Assembly: GCA_900769955.1 (NCBI GenBank)
Contig: CAAGIP010000191.1
Coordinates: forward strand, 1 to 32,324
Direction of reading: 5' to 3'
DNA length: 32,324 nt
From: Spirochaetia bacterium
GTDB lineage: Bacteria; Spirochaetota; Spirochaetia; Sphaerochaetales; Sphaerochaetaceae
Part shown: in pieces, positions 1 through 6,344 of the stretch
Numbering within the stretch: the first letter of the stretch is position 1
Layout of the letters: each line of letters begins with the position of its first letter
Position numbers and translations under genes: made by a program
The notes under the pieces: model-generated
What the model was told of the DNA's origin: nothing
The model's database searches: none
What the model saw: only the letters and a program-made list of their open reading frames with translations

Positions 1-1
1 A

Positions 2-289
2 AATGATGTCTATGTGACGGAAACTCCCGTCGTCACCAATTTCTATCTTTCGAAAGAGTGTCCTCTGTACCTGACAGGATCGGAAGAGTCACATCTCCGC
101 TATGATCTGCTTCAGGACTATGTCGGTTCAGACGATTACTCCTCCGCACTTGAATGCGTGAGACAGGGCAATATGGAAGATGGCTTTGACATCACGCTCT
201 GGTCGGTCATCTTTGACAGGGAAAAACTCTCGTGCACCTACCATTTCCGTGAGGATTTTGCTGAGAGCTGGTGTGTCAGTGTGTTATAA
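2..289 (+). CDS. Linear-amide C-N hydrolase (C45 / choloylglycine-hydrolase-like), C-terminal part
   Basis: The reading frame is open from the first bases of the window, so only the last ~95 residues are present and the N-terminal nucleophile cannot be seen. The visible part has a V-T-N-F strand segment, a helix of the type S-H-L-R-Y-D-L-L followed by a loop with S-S-A-L-E-C-V, and a final strand pair around T-L-W-S-V-I-F-D and L-S-C-T-Y-H-F. This pattern resembles the C-terminal end of N-terminal-nucleophile amidohydrolases (penicillin V acylase, bile-salt hydrolase and peptidase C45 families), which cleave linear amide bonds. Substrate is unknown. The stop codon overlaps the -10 element of the next gene, so transcription units probably change here. 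The family call is tentative. Confidence 0.45.
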   Translation, partial: NDVYVTETPVVTNFYLSKECPLYLTGSEESHLRYDLLQDYVGSDDYSSALECVRQGNMEDGFDITLWSVIFDREKLSCTYHFREDFAESWCVSVL

Positions 290-290
290 T
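282..290 (+). promoter_or_regulatory. Extended -10 promoter of the NADAR gene (leaderless)
   Basis: TGTTATAAT is a perfect extended -10 (TGN plus TATAAT). The hexamer ends at 290 and the ATG begins at 298, leaving 7 nt, so the predicted transcription start falls on or next to the start codon. No Shine-Dalgarno sequence and no clear -35 are visible. The element overlaps the stop codon of the preceding gene. Confidence 0.6.
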
Positions 291-297
291 CGGGCTC

Positions 298-780
298 ATG
301 GCAAGGGTAATATGCTTTCATAAACCTGAGGAAGAAAACGGATTCTTCAGCAACTGGTATAAGTCTGATTTCACCATCGATGGGATCACATACACATCGA
401 TGGAGCAGTACATGATGCATAAAAAGGCGGTAGTTTTCCGTGATAATAAAACTGCCATTGAGATATTGTCACTCTCAGATGTGGCCAGGATCAAGGCTCT
501 TGGCCGCGAAGTAAAAAACTATGATGACAGAGTCTGGAACGGCCTCAGGCAGATAATCGTCCATAAGGGACTATTAGCCAAATTCTCACAGAATGAGGAG
601 CTTGGAAAGAAACTTCTGGACACAGGATATTCCATGCTTGCCGAGTGTGCCGTTTCCGACCGGATCTGGGGAATAGGACTTTCAATGCATGATCCAAGGC
701 GTCTTGACATATCATCCTGGAACGGGCAGAACCTGCTTGGCTTTGCGCTCATGGCTGTAAGGGAAGAGCTCAGGAAATGA
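298..780 (+). CDS. NADAR-family (YbiA-like) protein
   Basis: A 160-residue protein of the NADAR/DUF1768 family. Hallmarks are the opening F-F-S-N-W-Y, the acidic S-M-E-Q-Y helix, the central K-F-S-Q-N segment and the terminal D-R-I-W-G-I-G-L motif. Family members are N-glycosidases acting on riboflavin-pathway intermediates (YbiA/RibX) or hydrolases that remove ADP-ribose from guanine bases; this sequence does not show which applies. The ATG at 298 is preferred over an upstream GTG because conserved sequence begins there and a -10 element lies just upstream. Its last codons overlap the start of the WYL regulator by 4 nt (ATGA), so the two are translationally coupled. Confidence 0.88.
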   Translation: MARVICFHKPEEENGFFSNWYKSDFTIDGITYTSMEQYMMHKKAVVFRDNKTAIEILSLSDVARIKALGREVKNYDDRVWNGLRQIIVHKGLLAKFSQNEELGKKLLDTGYSMLAECAVSDRIWGIGLSMHDPRRLDISSWNGQNLLGFALMAVREELRK

Positions 781-1712
781 GTTATACAGCGCGCATCCAG
801 TACATCATAAGCTCCCTGATAAAACGGGGCGGAGTGACGCTTAGGGAAATTGCCGAAGAGTACGGAATCTCGACACGTCAGGCGTGCCGGGACATTGAGC
901 AGCTCCGTGACCAGATGGGTGCGCCGATCGAATACAGCAGGGCGGAGCATAAATATGTCCTTACTCAGGACTGGTCCAGTTACACCAATCTCGATGACAA
1001 CATGGTTATCCTTGCATCGTATTTCCGTTCCCTTATCGGGCAGCTTCCGCTTTCGAAGGCCGTTATCGAAGAAGTTGAGGAAACATTCCTCTCTTCCATT
1101 ACGAAGAATGCCGCTGCCCTGATGGACAAAGTCATATACCGCGCTCCATCAATAAGCTTTCCCAATTACAGTGTTTTCTCCGTCGTGACCGAGGCCCTGA
1201 CAAAATCACTGTGCATCAGGATAACCTATACGAACTTCAGTAAGGAAACGAGTGAAAGGACAGTCGAACCCCTGAGACTTGTGAACTATGAAGCTTCATG
1301 GTACGTGATCGCATACGATCATAAAAGACAGCAGGTGAGAAAGTTCCATCTTTCAAGAATCAGGGAAGCAAGGCTGCTTGATGAAAGGAAGACCTTCAGG
1401 GAAAGCAGACTTGATCTCGATGATTCCTTCGGCATCTTCACGACAGGCAGGACTGAGGAGTATACGATAAAGTTTTCCTCCCGTCTCACTGAGGATGTTT
1501 CGCACATAGTCTGGCATAAGGAACAGCGGATAGAACGCTTTGAGGACGGATCATTTCTGCTGCATGTCCCTGCATCAACTCCCTATGAACTTATCACACT
1601 GGTGCTTACATATGCACCGTACGCCCGTCCCGTCGCTCCTGAATCCTTCGTTGCGGAGTACAGGAAGAGGGTGGAGGAGATCAATGCGACCCTGAGTGAT
1701 GATGCATTCTGA
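777..1712 (+). CDS. HTH-WYL domain transcriptional regulator
   Basis: A 311-residue regulator. Residues ~5-45 form a DeoR-like winged helix (V-T-L-R-E-I-A-E-E-Y-G-I-S-T-R-Q followed by a recognition helix). A central region leads to a WYL domain with the S-W-Y-V-I-A-Y-D motif and the F-H-L-S-R-I-R-E segment typical of ligand or nucleotide sensing. The C-terminal WCX-like part spans ~230-305. The start overlaps the NADAR stop in an ATGA junction preceded by AGGA. WYL proteins respond to small ligands or nucleic acids in DNA-damage and phage-defence contexts; coupling with a NADAR enzyme suggests a nucleotide or ADP-ribose signal, which is inference. No clear terminator follows in the 106 bp before the convergent ATPase. 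Confidence 0.88.
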   Translation: MSYTARIQYIISSLIKRGGVTLREIAEEYGISTRQACRDIEQLRDQMGAPIEYSRAEHKYVLTQDWSSYTNLDDNMVILASYFRSLIGQLPLSKAVIEEVEETFLSSITKNAAALMDKVIYRAPSISFPNYSVFSVVTEALTKSLCIRITYTNFSKETSERTVEPLRLVNYEASWYVIAYDHKRQQVRKFHLSRIREARLLDERKTFRESRLDLDDSFGIFTTGRTEEYTIKFSSRLTEDVSHIVWHKEQRIERFEDGSFLLHVPASTPYELITLVLTYAPYARPVAPESFVAEYRKRVEEINATLSDDAF

Positions 1713-1818
1713 AAGCAATGTATGATGTTCTGTGGATAGCGGGCTATACCCGGATACTTTGATTTTCTTTGAGGCTTCATGGATATTTGTGCGTTAACAT
1801 CAGGAAACCATGCAAATT

Positions 1819-3159
1819 CTATACTTTCCTTCGTTCCAGTGCCAATCCTATCAGCCGATCAGCCTGATCTGCCATAAACAGAGGGATATTCAGTACATCA
1901 TCATCCAGTTTCAGATTGTCTAAGGAGAAGCGGACACGCAGTTTAACCTTATCAGGGAACAGCTCCCTGAATTTTTTTAGGCTTTTACTGGTGAGGTTGG
2001 CTTCTGACTTGACCTCAATCGGGAAAATGTCATTTTCCCTCTGGATCAGAAAATCCACCTCATAGGGAGGGTTGGACTGCGTCCAGTAGCGGGGAACCAC
2101 ATCAAATTGCGCAATGAGCGTTTGCAGCACATAGTTCTCCGTCAATGCCCCCTTAAACTCCGTGAACAAACGGTTACCTTCTCCAAAGGCAGTAGGTGCC
2201 AGCTGTGCCAGACGGCGGAGCAACCCTACATCCACCAGATAAATTTTGAAAGCAGAAAGATCATCATAAGCTGCTATCGGAAGACCCGGCGCGGAGCTGC
2301 GATAGATTTTATGTACCAGTCTTGCATCCACCAGCCACTGCAGGGCATCCTCATATTCTCTGGCTCTCGCTCCTTCTTTTACAGCCTTATAAATGAACTT
2401 CTTGTTGTCCCGCGCAAGTTGGGATGGAATCGATTTCCAGATCATCGAAATCTTTGGGAATTCACTGATATTGGGGTGCTTTGCAAAGTCACGTTCATAG
2501 GCGCCGATGATATCGGACAGAGATTCCTGCATAGCGGAAACATCTCTTGCCTCTGTCCATATTTTTACAGGTTCAGGCATACCTCCGGTCACATAATACA
2601 TTTTGAGTTTTTCATAAAGCGGATTGAAGAATGCATCGGGGATCGGCTCAATAATATCTTCCGTTTCCAGATACTTAACCAGATTCTCATCACCATTCGC
2701 CAATAGAAACTCGGTAAAGGTCATAGGATCAATCTGCATGAAGTTAACCTTTCCGACAGGAAAGGAAGAGGGCCCTGCAAGGGCAATGCCCAAAAGAGAA
2801 CCCGCACAGGCAATATGGTATTGCGGGGCGTTCTCGCAAAAATACTTCATTGAGTTTATAACATTAGGGCAGTCCTGTACTTCATCAAAGATGATGAGGG
2901 TCTTTTCCGGCACAATTTTCTGACCGCTGGCCAGCATCAGGTTCTGCAGTATGCGGTCAACATCTTTGGTGGATTCAAAGAACTGTCTGTATTCGTTATT
3001 CTCATCAAAGTTGAAATAAGCTGTATTCTGATAATAGCGTCTGCCGAACTCTTTCAGAATCCAGGTTTTTCCAACCTGACGCACACCCTTCAGAATCAGA
3101 GGCTTACGGTAGGGAGAATCCTTCCAGTTCAGCAGTTTGTTCATAATCAATCGTTCCAT
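1819..3159 (-). CDS. AAA_14 / DUF4143 ATPase (first copy)
   Basis: A 446-residue ATPase. Walker A G-V-R-Q-V-G-K-T is at ~25-32, Walker B L-I-I-F-D-E-V-Q-D at ~88-96, a sensor segment C-A-G-S-L-L-G-I follows, then a winged-helix region and a C-terminal DUF4143 nuclease-like fold with E-V-D-F-L and I-E-V-K-S, the D...ExK arrangement of the PD-(D/E)XK family. Length and order are normal for the family, which is common, patchily distributed and functionally poorly understood. The ATG at 3159 has AAGGAG 8 nt upstream. A consensus-like promoter lies at 3212-3240. It is convergent with the WYL gene and divergent from the small-protein cluster. Confidence 0.9.
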   Translation of the reverse strand: MERLIMNKLLNWKDSPYRKPLILKGVRQVGKTWILKEFGRRYYQNTAYFNFDENNEYRQFFESTKDVDRILQNLMLASGQKIVPEKTLIIFDEVQDCPNVINSMKYFCENAPQYHIACAGSLLGIALAGPSSFPVGKVNFMQIDPMTFTEFLLANGDENLVKYLETEDIIEPIPDAFFNPLYEKLKMYYVTGGMPEPVKIWTEARDVSAMQESLSDIIGAYERDFAKHPNISEFPKISMIWKSIPSQLARDNKKFIYKAVKEGARAREYEDALQWLVDARLVHKIYRSSAPGLPIAAYDDLSAFKIYLVDVGLLRRLAQLAPTAFGEGNRLFTEFKGALTENYVLQTLIAQFDVVPRYWTQSNPPYEVDFLIQRENDIFPIEVKSEANLTSKSLKKFRELFPDKVKLRVRFSLDNLKLDDDVLNIPLFMADQADRLIGLALERRKV

Positions 3160-3211
3160 AGACCTGCTCCTTCACATTCTCGTTGGTGTTTATATTTTTC
3201 TCAATTACTTT

Positions 3212-3240
3212 ATTATATGAAAAAAAAGATAGGAACACAA
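3212..3240 (-). promoter_or_regulatory. Sigma70-type promoter of the first AAA_14 gene
   Basis: On the minus strand TTGTGT and TATAAT are separated by exactly 17 bp. The predicted start near 3205 gives a leader of about 45 nt that contains the AAGGAG ribosome site. Confidence 0.6.
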
Positions 3241-3268
3241 CCATTATCACATAAATATACATATTTAA

Positions 3269-3277
3269 TGGTATAAT
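3269..3277 (+). promoter_or_regulatory. Extended -10 promoter reading toward the small-protein cluster
   Basis: TGGTATAAT is a perfect extended -10; no good -35 is present. A transcript from about 3284 would carry the MSGW mini-ORF and about 200 nt of leader before the first small protein. Confidence 0.5.
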
Positions 3278-3309
3278 AATCACACTTTTATTAAGAATAA
3301 GGAGTAGCT

Positions 3310-3324
3310 ATGTCTGGTTGGTAA
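3310..3324 (+). CDS. Possible four-codon leader ORF (MSGW-stop)
   Basis: ATG TCT GGT TGG TAA sits 5 nt behind a strong AAGGAG and about 26 nt behind the predicted transcription start, so ribosomes should initiate here. After the TAA the same frame stays open to a TAG at 3448-3450, encoding 41 protein-like residues ending L-L-R-H-Y-M-S. Either this is a leader peptide controlling the downstream cluster, or it is a small gene broken by a nonsense codon. Neither can be proved from sequence. Confidence 0.3.
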   Translation: MSGW

Positions 3325-3429
3325 GCAGAAGCCTCATGGCTTTTCTGGCGGGAACAGGCAGGGGAAAGCCCTTACGCTTCAGCCCTGGGAGCGCGTCAGA
3401 TGATGGAAAAAAATCATAAAATTATTTTA

Positions 3430-3450
3430 CTGCGACACTATATGTCGTAG
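3430..3450. repeat. Inverted repeat, possible operator
   Basis: CTGCGACA and TGTCGTAG flank a 5-bp centre with one G-T mismatch in 8-bp arms. It lies 41 bp before the start of the first small protein, a plausible operator or RNA hairpin position. Confidence 0.4.
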
Positions 3451-3491
3451 TGGCTGCCGTAAACTTCTGTTATCAGCAGGAGGAAAAGCAC

Positions 3492-3704
3492 ATGAATGAA
3501 ATCACAAGAAGACCGGGGCGGCGCATTGCGGCGGCAAAAAGGAAACTCGCAAAGGAAATTCTTCAGGATTATATCAACAGAGGAGAGTTCTACAGTCTCC
3601 CTGCAGACGTTCAGGAGGCGATCCTCCTGACGGCACCGGCCCTTAAGGCCCGGAAAGTCGCATTCTTCGACATTGAAAAGGAGGTCTTCCATGAAGTATG
3701 TTGA
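3492..3704 (+). CDS. Small basic protein A (70 aa), R-P-G-R-R-I-A-A family
   Basis: I do not recognise this gene. The 70-residue product starts with a very basic segment, R-R-P-G-R-R-I-A-A-A-K-R-K, followed by a predicted amphipathic helix (L-A-K-E-I-L-Q-D-Y) and a short F-Y-S-L-P ... V-Q-E-A-I-L element. The ATG at 3492 is preceded by an excellent AGGAGG with 8 nt spacing. It is clearly paralogous to the 55-residue protein at 3842 (about 23 identities over 48 residues, including an unbroken R-P-G-R-R-I-A-A and K-R-K). Its last 14 nt overlap the start of the membrane peptide at 3691. The basic head suggests nucleic-acid binding, loosely AT-hook-like; that is inference. Confidence 0.7.
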   Translation: MNEITRRPGRRIAAAKRKLAKEILQDYINRGEFYSLPADVQEAILLTAPALKARKVAFFDIEKEVFHEVC

Positions 3705-3828
3705 ATTCACTTCCAGGGACTGGGAAGAGGCGCTTACTGAAGACAGAAGGGATTCGGTTATAGATAAACTCCTGTATGCGCTTTCAGCGGCAGGAATCAT
3801 ATCCATCGTCGTTCTGATGATCATTTAA
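3691..3828 (+). CDS. Small membrane peptide (45 aa)
   Basis: A 45-residue product with a charged N-terminal half (W-E-E-A-L-T-E-D-R-R-D-S) and a C-terminal hydrophobic stretch of about 19 residues beginning L-L-Y-A-L-S-A-A-G-I-I and ending L-M-I-I, a typical single transmembrane helix. The ATG has AAGGAGG 7 nt upstream, itself inside the end of the preceding gene, which strongly supports translation. It overlaps the preceding gene by 14 nt in another frame and is followed 13 nt later by the third small gene. Size and topology resemble small membrane toxins or regulatory peptides of unknown type; function is not known. Confidence 0.65.
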   Translation: MKYVEFTSRDWEEALTEDRRDSVIDKLLYALSAAGIISIVVLMII

Positions 3829-3841
3829 TGAGGAGTTATTC

Positions 3842-4009
3842 ATGAACGGGACAGGAAAGAGACCAGGGCGCAGGATAGCTGCGGAAAAGAGAAAAGAGGC
3901 ACGCCTCGTGCTTCAGGAATTCGTTTTCACAGAGGACTTTCAGATCCTCCCGAGGGAGATTCAGCTTTCAATACTCACACTCAATCCCACACTTCGTGAG
4001 CCTGAGTGA
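3842..4009 (+). CDS. Small basic protein B (55 aa), paralogue of the gene at 3492
   Basis: A 55-residue protein with the same head, K-R-P-G-R-R-I-A-A-E-K-R-K, followed by V-L-Q-E-F, D-F-Q-I-L-P and I-Q-L-S-I-L-T-L-N-P-T-L. It aligns without gaps to residues ~6-54 of the 70-residue protein but lacks that protein's C-terminal tail. AGGAG lies 7 nt before the ATG. It closes the three-gene cluster and is followed by a strong terminator at 4051-4090. The duplication shows that the fold is under selection; no known domain could be named. Confidence 0.7.
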   Translation: MNGTGKRPGRRIAAEKRKEARLVLQEFVFTEDFQILPREIQLSILTLNPTLREPE

Positions 4010-4050
4010 GAATATCATGCATCATAATGTCATTCCAAATACATTCCTTT

Positions 4051-4090
4051 CCTCCCGTCGGTTGCCCGTCGGGAGGATTTTCTTTTATTT
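4051..4090 (+). terminator. Rho-independent terminator of the small-protein cluster
   Basis: CCTCCCG pairs with CGGGAGG (4051-4076, with additional inner pairs) and is followed by a T-rich run, TTTTCTTTTATTT. Confidence 0.9.
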
Positions 4091-4128
4091 CAAAGAATTA
4101 CATATGAATCCAATCATCACTTCCATGC

Positions 4129-4157
4129 TTGACGTACTTGCTCAATATAGTTAATTT
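4129..4157 (+). promoter_or_regulatory. Probable nifS promoter
   Basis: TTGACG (4129-4134) is followed after 17 bp by TAATTT (4152-4157), just past the previous terminator. The leader would be about 10-12 nt and includes a GAGG ribosome site 6 nt before the ATG at 4175. Confidence 0.5.
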
Positions 4158-4174
4158 TAGGTACAGAGGTCAAA

Positions 4175-5347
4175 ATGGACAAATTCATATATCTCGATAA
4201 CAATGCGACCACGCAGATGGCCGATGAGGTCAGAGAGATAATGCGCGAGAATGAATCCCTGTACGGCAATGCATCAAGCATGCACAGGGCCGGAAGGGAT
4301 GCTGACTGCGCAATAGAATGGGCCCGTGAGGAAGTTGCAAAGCTCATCGACGGCGATAAGGGCTGTGTATACTTTACCTCAGGGGCATCGGAATCGAACA
4401 ACACCATCTTCTCCGCATTCCGGGATCTGATCGATGACGGAGGAAAGCGGAACAGGATCATCACGACCACGATCGAGCACCCCTCGATCATCGAGGAAGT
4501 GAAGTACCTGAAGAGCAGGGGATACAGAATCGACGAAGTCGGTGTTGACGGCTATGGCAAGGTGAAGCTTGATGAGCTTAAGGACCTTCTTGGTGATGAT
4601 GTCGCCCTTGTTTCGGTCATGTGGGCCAACAATGAGACAGGCACGATCCAGGATATAAAGGAAATTAGCGCACTTGCACACGCTGCCGGAGCATATTTTC
4701 ACAGTGATGCCACACAGGCGATCGGAAAGATCCCCGTATCCGTAAGGGAGTGCGGCATCGACTATCTTTCACTTTCGGCTCATAAGTTCTACGGTCCCAA
4801 GGGAATCGGAGTGCTTTATGCCGCAAAGAACGTGCCCATCACGCCTTTTGTCCACGGAGGACATCAGGAGAAGGGCTTAAGGGCAGGAACCTACAACACA
4901 CTCAGCATCATCGGACTCGGAAAAGCCGCACAGCTAGCCAGAGAGGGCCAGAAGGAAGAGTATGAGCAGCTTCATGCCTTAAGGGAAAGACTCAGGAAGG
5001 GCCTTCTTGAGAGGATCGACCATGTCATCATCAACGGACATCCCACCGATTTCCTCCCCGGAACGCTCAATGCCTCATTCCCCAATGCGGAGGGTGAGTC
5101 AATCCTCCTTTACCTCGATATGGAAGGCATCGAGGTATCCACAGGCAGTGCCTGTGCAACAGGTTCCCTTGAACCGAGCTATGTGTTACTGGCATCAGGT
5201 CTCGACGTTGAGCTTGCCCATGGATCGATAAGATTCTCACTCGGCAGGTACAATACCGAATCTGATATAGACTATACGCTGGAAAAGCTTCCGGCGATCA
5301 TCGAGAGGGTCAGGATGATGTCCACTCGAAAGGGTTTTGATAAATGA
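4175..5347 (+). CDS. nifS: Cysteine desulfurase NifS
   Basis: A 390-residue class I PLP-dependent cysteine desulfurase that removes sulfur from cysteine for Fe-S cluster assembly. The N-terminal Y-L-D-N-N-A-T-T motif, the PLP lysine in S-A-H-K-F-Y-G-P-K-G (K204) and the persulfide cysteine in S-G-S-A-C-A-T-G-S (C327) are all present, and the length is normal. It heads an operon with nifU, whose ATG overlaps the nifS stop by 4 nt, and an XRE regulator. Because the NifU scaffold is the neighbour and nitrogenase genes are not visible here, it likely serves general cluster assembly, as in other anaerobes that use a NIF-type system. Confidence 0.97.
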   Translation: MDKFIYLDNNATTQMADEVREIMRENESLYGNASSMHRAGRDADCAIEWAREEVAKLIDGDKGCVYFTSGASESNNTIFSAFRDLIDDGGKRNRIITTTIEHPSIIEEVKYLKSRGYRIDEVGVDGYGKVKLDELKDLLGDDVALVSVMWANNETGTIQDIKEISALAHAAGAYFHSDATQAIGKIPVSVRECGIDYLSLSAHKFYGPKGIGVLYAAKNVPITPFVHGGHQEKGLRAGTYNTLSIIGLGKAAQLAREGQKEEYEQLHALRERLRKGLLERIDHVIINGHPTDFLPGTLNASFPNAEGESILLYLDMEGIEVSTGSACATGSLEPSYVLLASGLDVELAHGSIRFSLGRYNTESDIDYTLEKLPAIIERVRMMSTRKGFDK

Positions 5348-5952
5348 GCAGCTTCATGTCACAGTGGGTATATACGGATACAGTCAAGGATCACTTCATG
5401 AATCCCAGAAATCTCTGGGATGAGAAGGAAGATTTCCAGGCTGATGGAATCGGAGAAGTCGGATCCCTCGCATGCGGGGATCAGATGAGGGTAGGCATCC
5501 AGGTTAAGGATGACAGGATCAGTGCACTGCGCTGGCTGACTTACGGCTGCGCATCCGCAATCGCATCCACCTCAATGATGAGTGAGCTTGCAGTGGGAAT
5601 GACTCTGGAAGATGCATATCACATCACTCCGAACATGATAACCGAGGCACTCGGAGGTCTTCCCGAGCACAAGTTCCACTGCTCAGTGCTCGGTGACAAG
5701 GCACTCAGGGCCGCAATCGACGACTACCTGGAAAAGAATGGCAGGGACAATCCCTTCAAGGCAAATACCGCTAAGATCATCTGCGAGTGCAAGGGCGTGA
5801 CCGATGTTCAGATCGAGGAGCTGGTCAAGACCGACAAGGTTAAGACACTTGAGGATCTTCAGGCTCTCACAGGTGCATCCACTGCCTGCGGAAAGTGTAA
5901 GGGCAGGATTCTGGAGCACCTTGAGGAGATGCTTCACATCTACGGTAAATAA
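5344..5952 (+). CDS. nifU: NifU-type Fe-S scaffold, short form (IscU domain plus BFD domain)
   Basis: A 202-residue scaffold. The N-terminal IscU-like domain carries three cysteines in A-C-G-D-Q, Y-G-C-A-S-A and F-H-C-S-V-L-G. The C-terminal half is a bacterioferritin-associated-ferredoxin-like [2Fe-2S] domain with C-E-C near 138-140 and C-G-K-C near 181-184. The third NFU domain of classical NifU is absent, so this is the two-domain form known from several anaerobes. It accepts sulfur from NifS, and its ATG overlaps the nifS stop (ATGA). The XRE gene follows after 3 nt. Confidence 0.93.
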   Translation: MSSFMSQWVYTDTVKDHFMNPRNLWDEKEDFQADGIGEVGSLACGDQMRVGIQVKDDRISALRWLTYGCASAIASTSMMSELAVGMTLEDAYHITPNMITEALGGLPEHKFHCSVLGDKALRAAIDDYLEKNGRDNPFKANTAKIICECKGVTDVQIEELVKTDKVKTLEDLQALTGASTACGKCKGRILEHLEEMLHIYGK

Positions 5953-5955
5953 TCC

Positions 5956-6267
5956 ATGCTCAGTGTCTACAAAGACGAGATCAGGGATGCGCTGTACCCG
6001 AGACGCGGCACGGTGGACAGAAGGTTCAACATAATCAATGTCATACCCCCTGAAACGTGGGATGCCGCACGGATAAAAAAGCTGAGAAAGCAGCTTCAGC
6101 TTTCCCAGTCGCTCTTCGCGGCCGCACTCGGAGTGAGTATTCCCGCCGTTGTAGCCTGGGAAAACGGAAGGACGAATCCTTCCGCACTGGCGTGCAGGAT
6201 GTTTGACATCCTCTCCCGCTATCCCGATATCCTGCTGGAAGCAAGGATAGTGGAAATAAATAAATGA
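5956..6267 (+). CDS. XRE-family helix-turn-helix regulator
   Basis: A 103-residue protein with an N-terminal ~40-residue extension and a helix-turn-helix (L-S-Q-S-L-F-A-A-A-L-G-V-S-I-P-A-V-V-A-W-E-N-G-R) at ~50-75, like HigA or YiaG-type proteins. It begins 3 nt after nifU and is followed by a clear terminator, so it is the last gene of the Fe-S operon. No toxin gene is adjacent on either side. It has only one cysteine, so it is not an IscR-like cluster-binding sensor. Regulation of its own operon is plausible. No Shine-Dalgarno precedes the ATG, which fits translation by coupling to nifU. Confidence 0.85.
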   Translation: MLSVYKDEIRDALYPRRGTVDRRFNIINVIPPETWDAARIKKLRKQLQLSQSLFAAALGVSIPAVVAWENGRTNPSALACRMFDILSRYPDILLEARIVEINK

Positions 6268-6273
6268 CAGTTT

Positions 6274-6304
6274 GGGGAGTGCAATCAGCACTCCTCAGTT
6301 TTTT
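6274..6304 (+). terminator. Rho-independent terminator of the nifS-nifU-xre operon
   Basis: GGAGTGC-AATCA-GCACTCC (6276-6294), extended by further pairs, is followed by CAG and six T residues. Confidence 0.9.
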
Positions 6305-6327
6305 GGGTTTAAGCAAATGCGCTCTTC

Positions 6328-6336
6328 TGATATCAT
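6328..6336 (+). promoter_or_regulatory. Extended -10 promoter of panE (leaderless)
   Basis: TGATATCAT ends 8 nt before the ATG at 6345. No Shine-Dalgarno sequence is visible. Confidence 0.55.
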
Positions 6337-6344
6337 CTGTAGAC

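Larger units (their letters stand above)
3160..3491. other. Divergent regulatory region between ATPase and small-protein cluster
   Basis: This 332-bp gap has a very AT-rich left half (about 3190-3300) and a GC-rich right half (about 3325-3410). It holds back-to-back promoters (3212-3240 minus, 3269-3277 plus). Between them, TAAATA-TACA-TATTTA (3252-3267) is an inverted repeat that could be an operator. A four-codon ORF with a strong Shine-Dalgarno lies at 3310-3324. A hairpin-forming stretch follows at about 3325-3350, where CAGAAGCC pairs with GGCTTTTCTG with a two-base bulge. A second inverted repeat is at 3430-3450. No larger gene is supported. Confidence 0.6.

Noticed and set aside
2107..2706. 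199-codon plus-strand open frame
   Set aside because: It lies wholly antisense to the well-supported AAA_14 gene and its product shows no family features or ribosome site.
5956..6267. Antitoxin of a HigBA-type pair
   Set aside because: The helix-turn-helix fits, but no toxin-sized gene lies on either side within the operon.
5683..6291. 202-codon minus-strand open frame
   Set aside because: Antisense to nifU and the XRE gene, and crosses the terminator of that operon.
6264..6344. N-terminal extension of panE to the upstream ATG
   Set aside because: It would place a rho-independent terminator inside the coding region, and the Rossmann strand starts at 6345.
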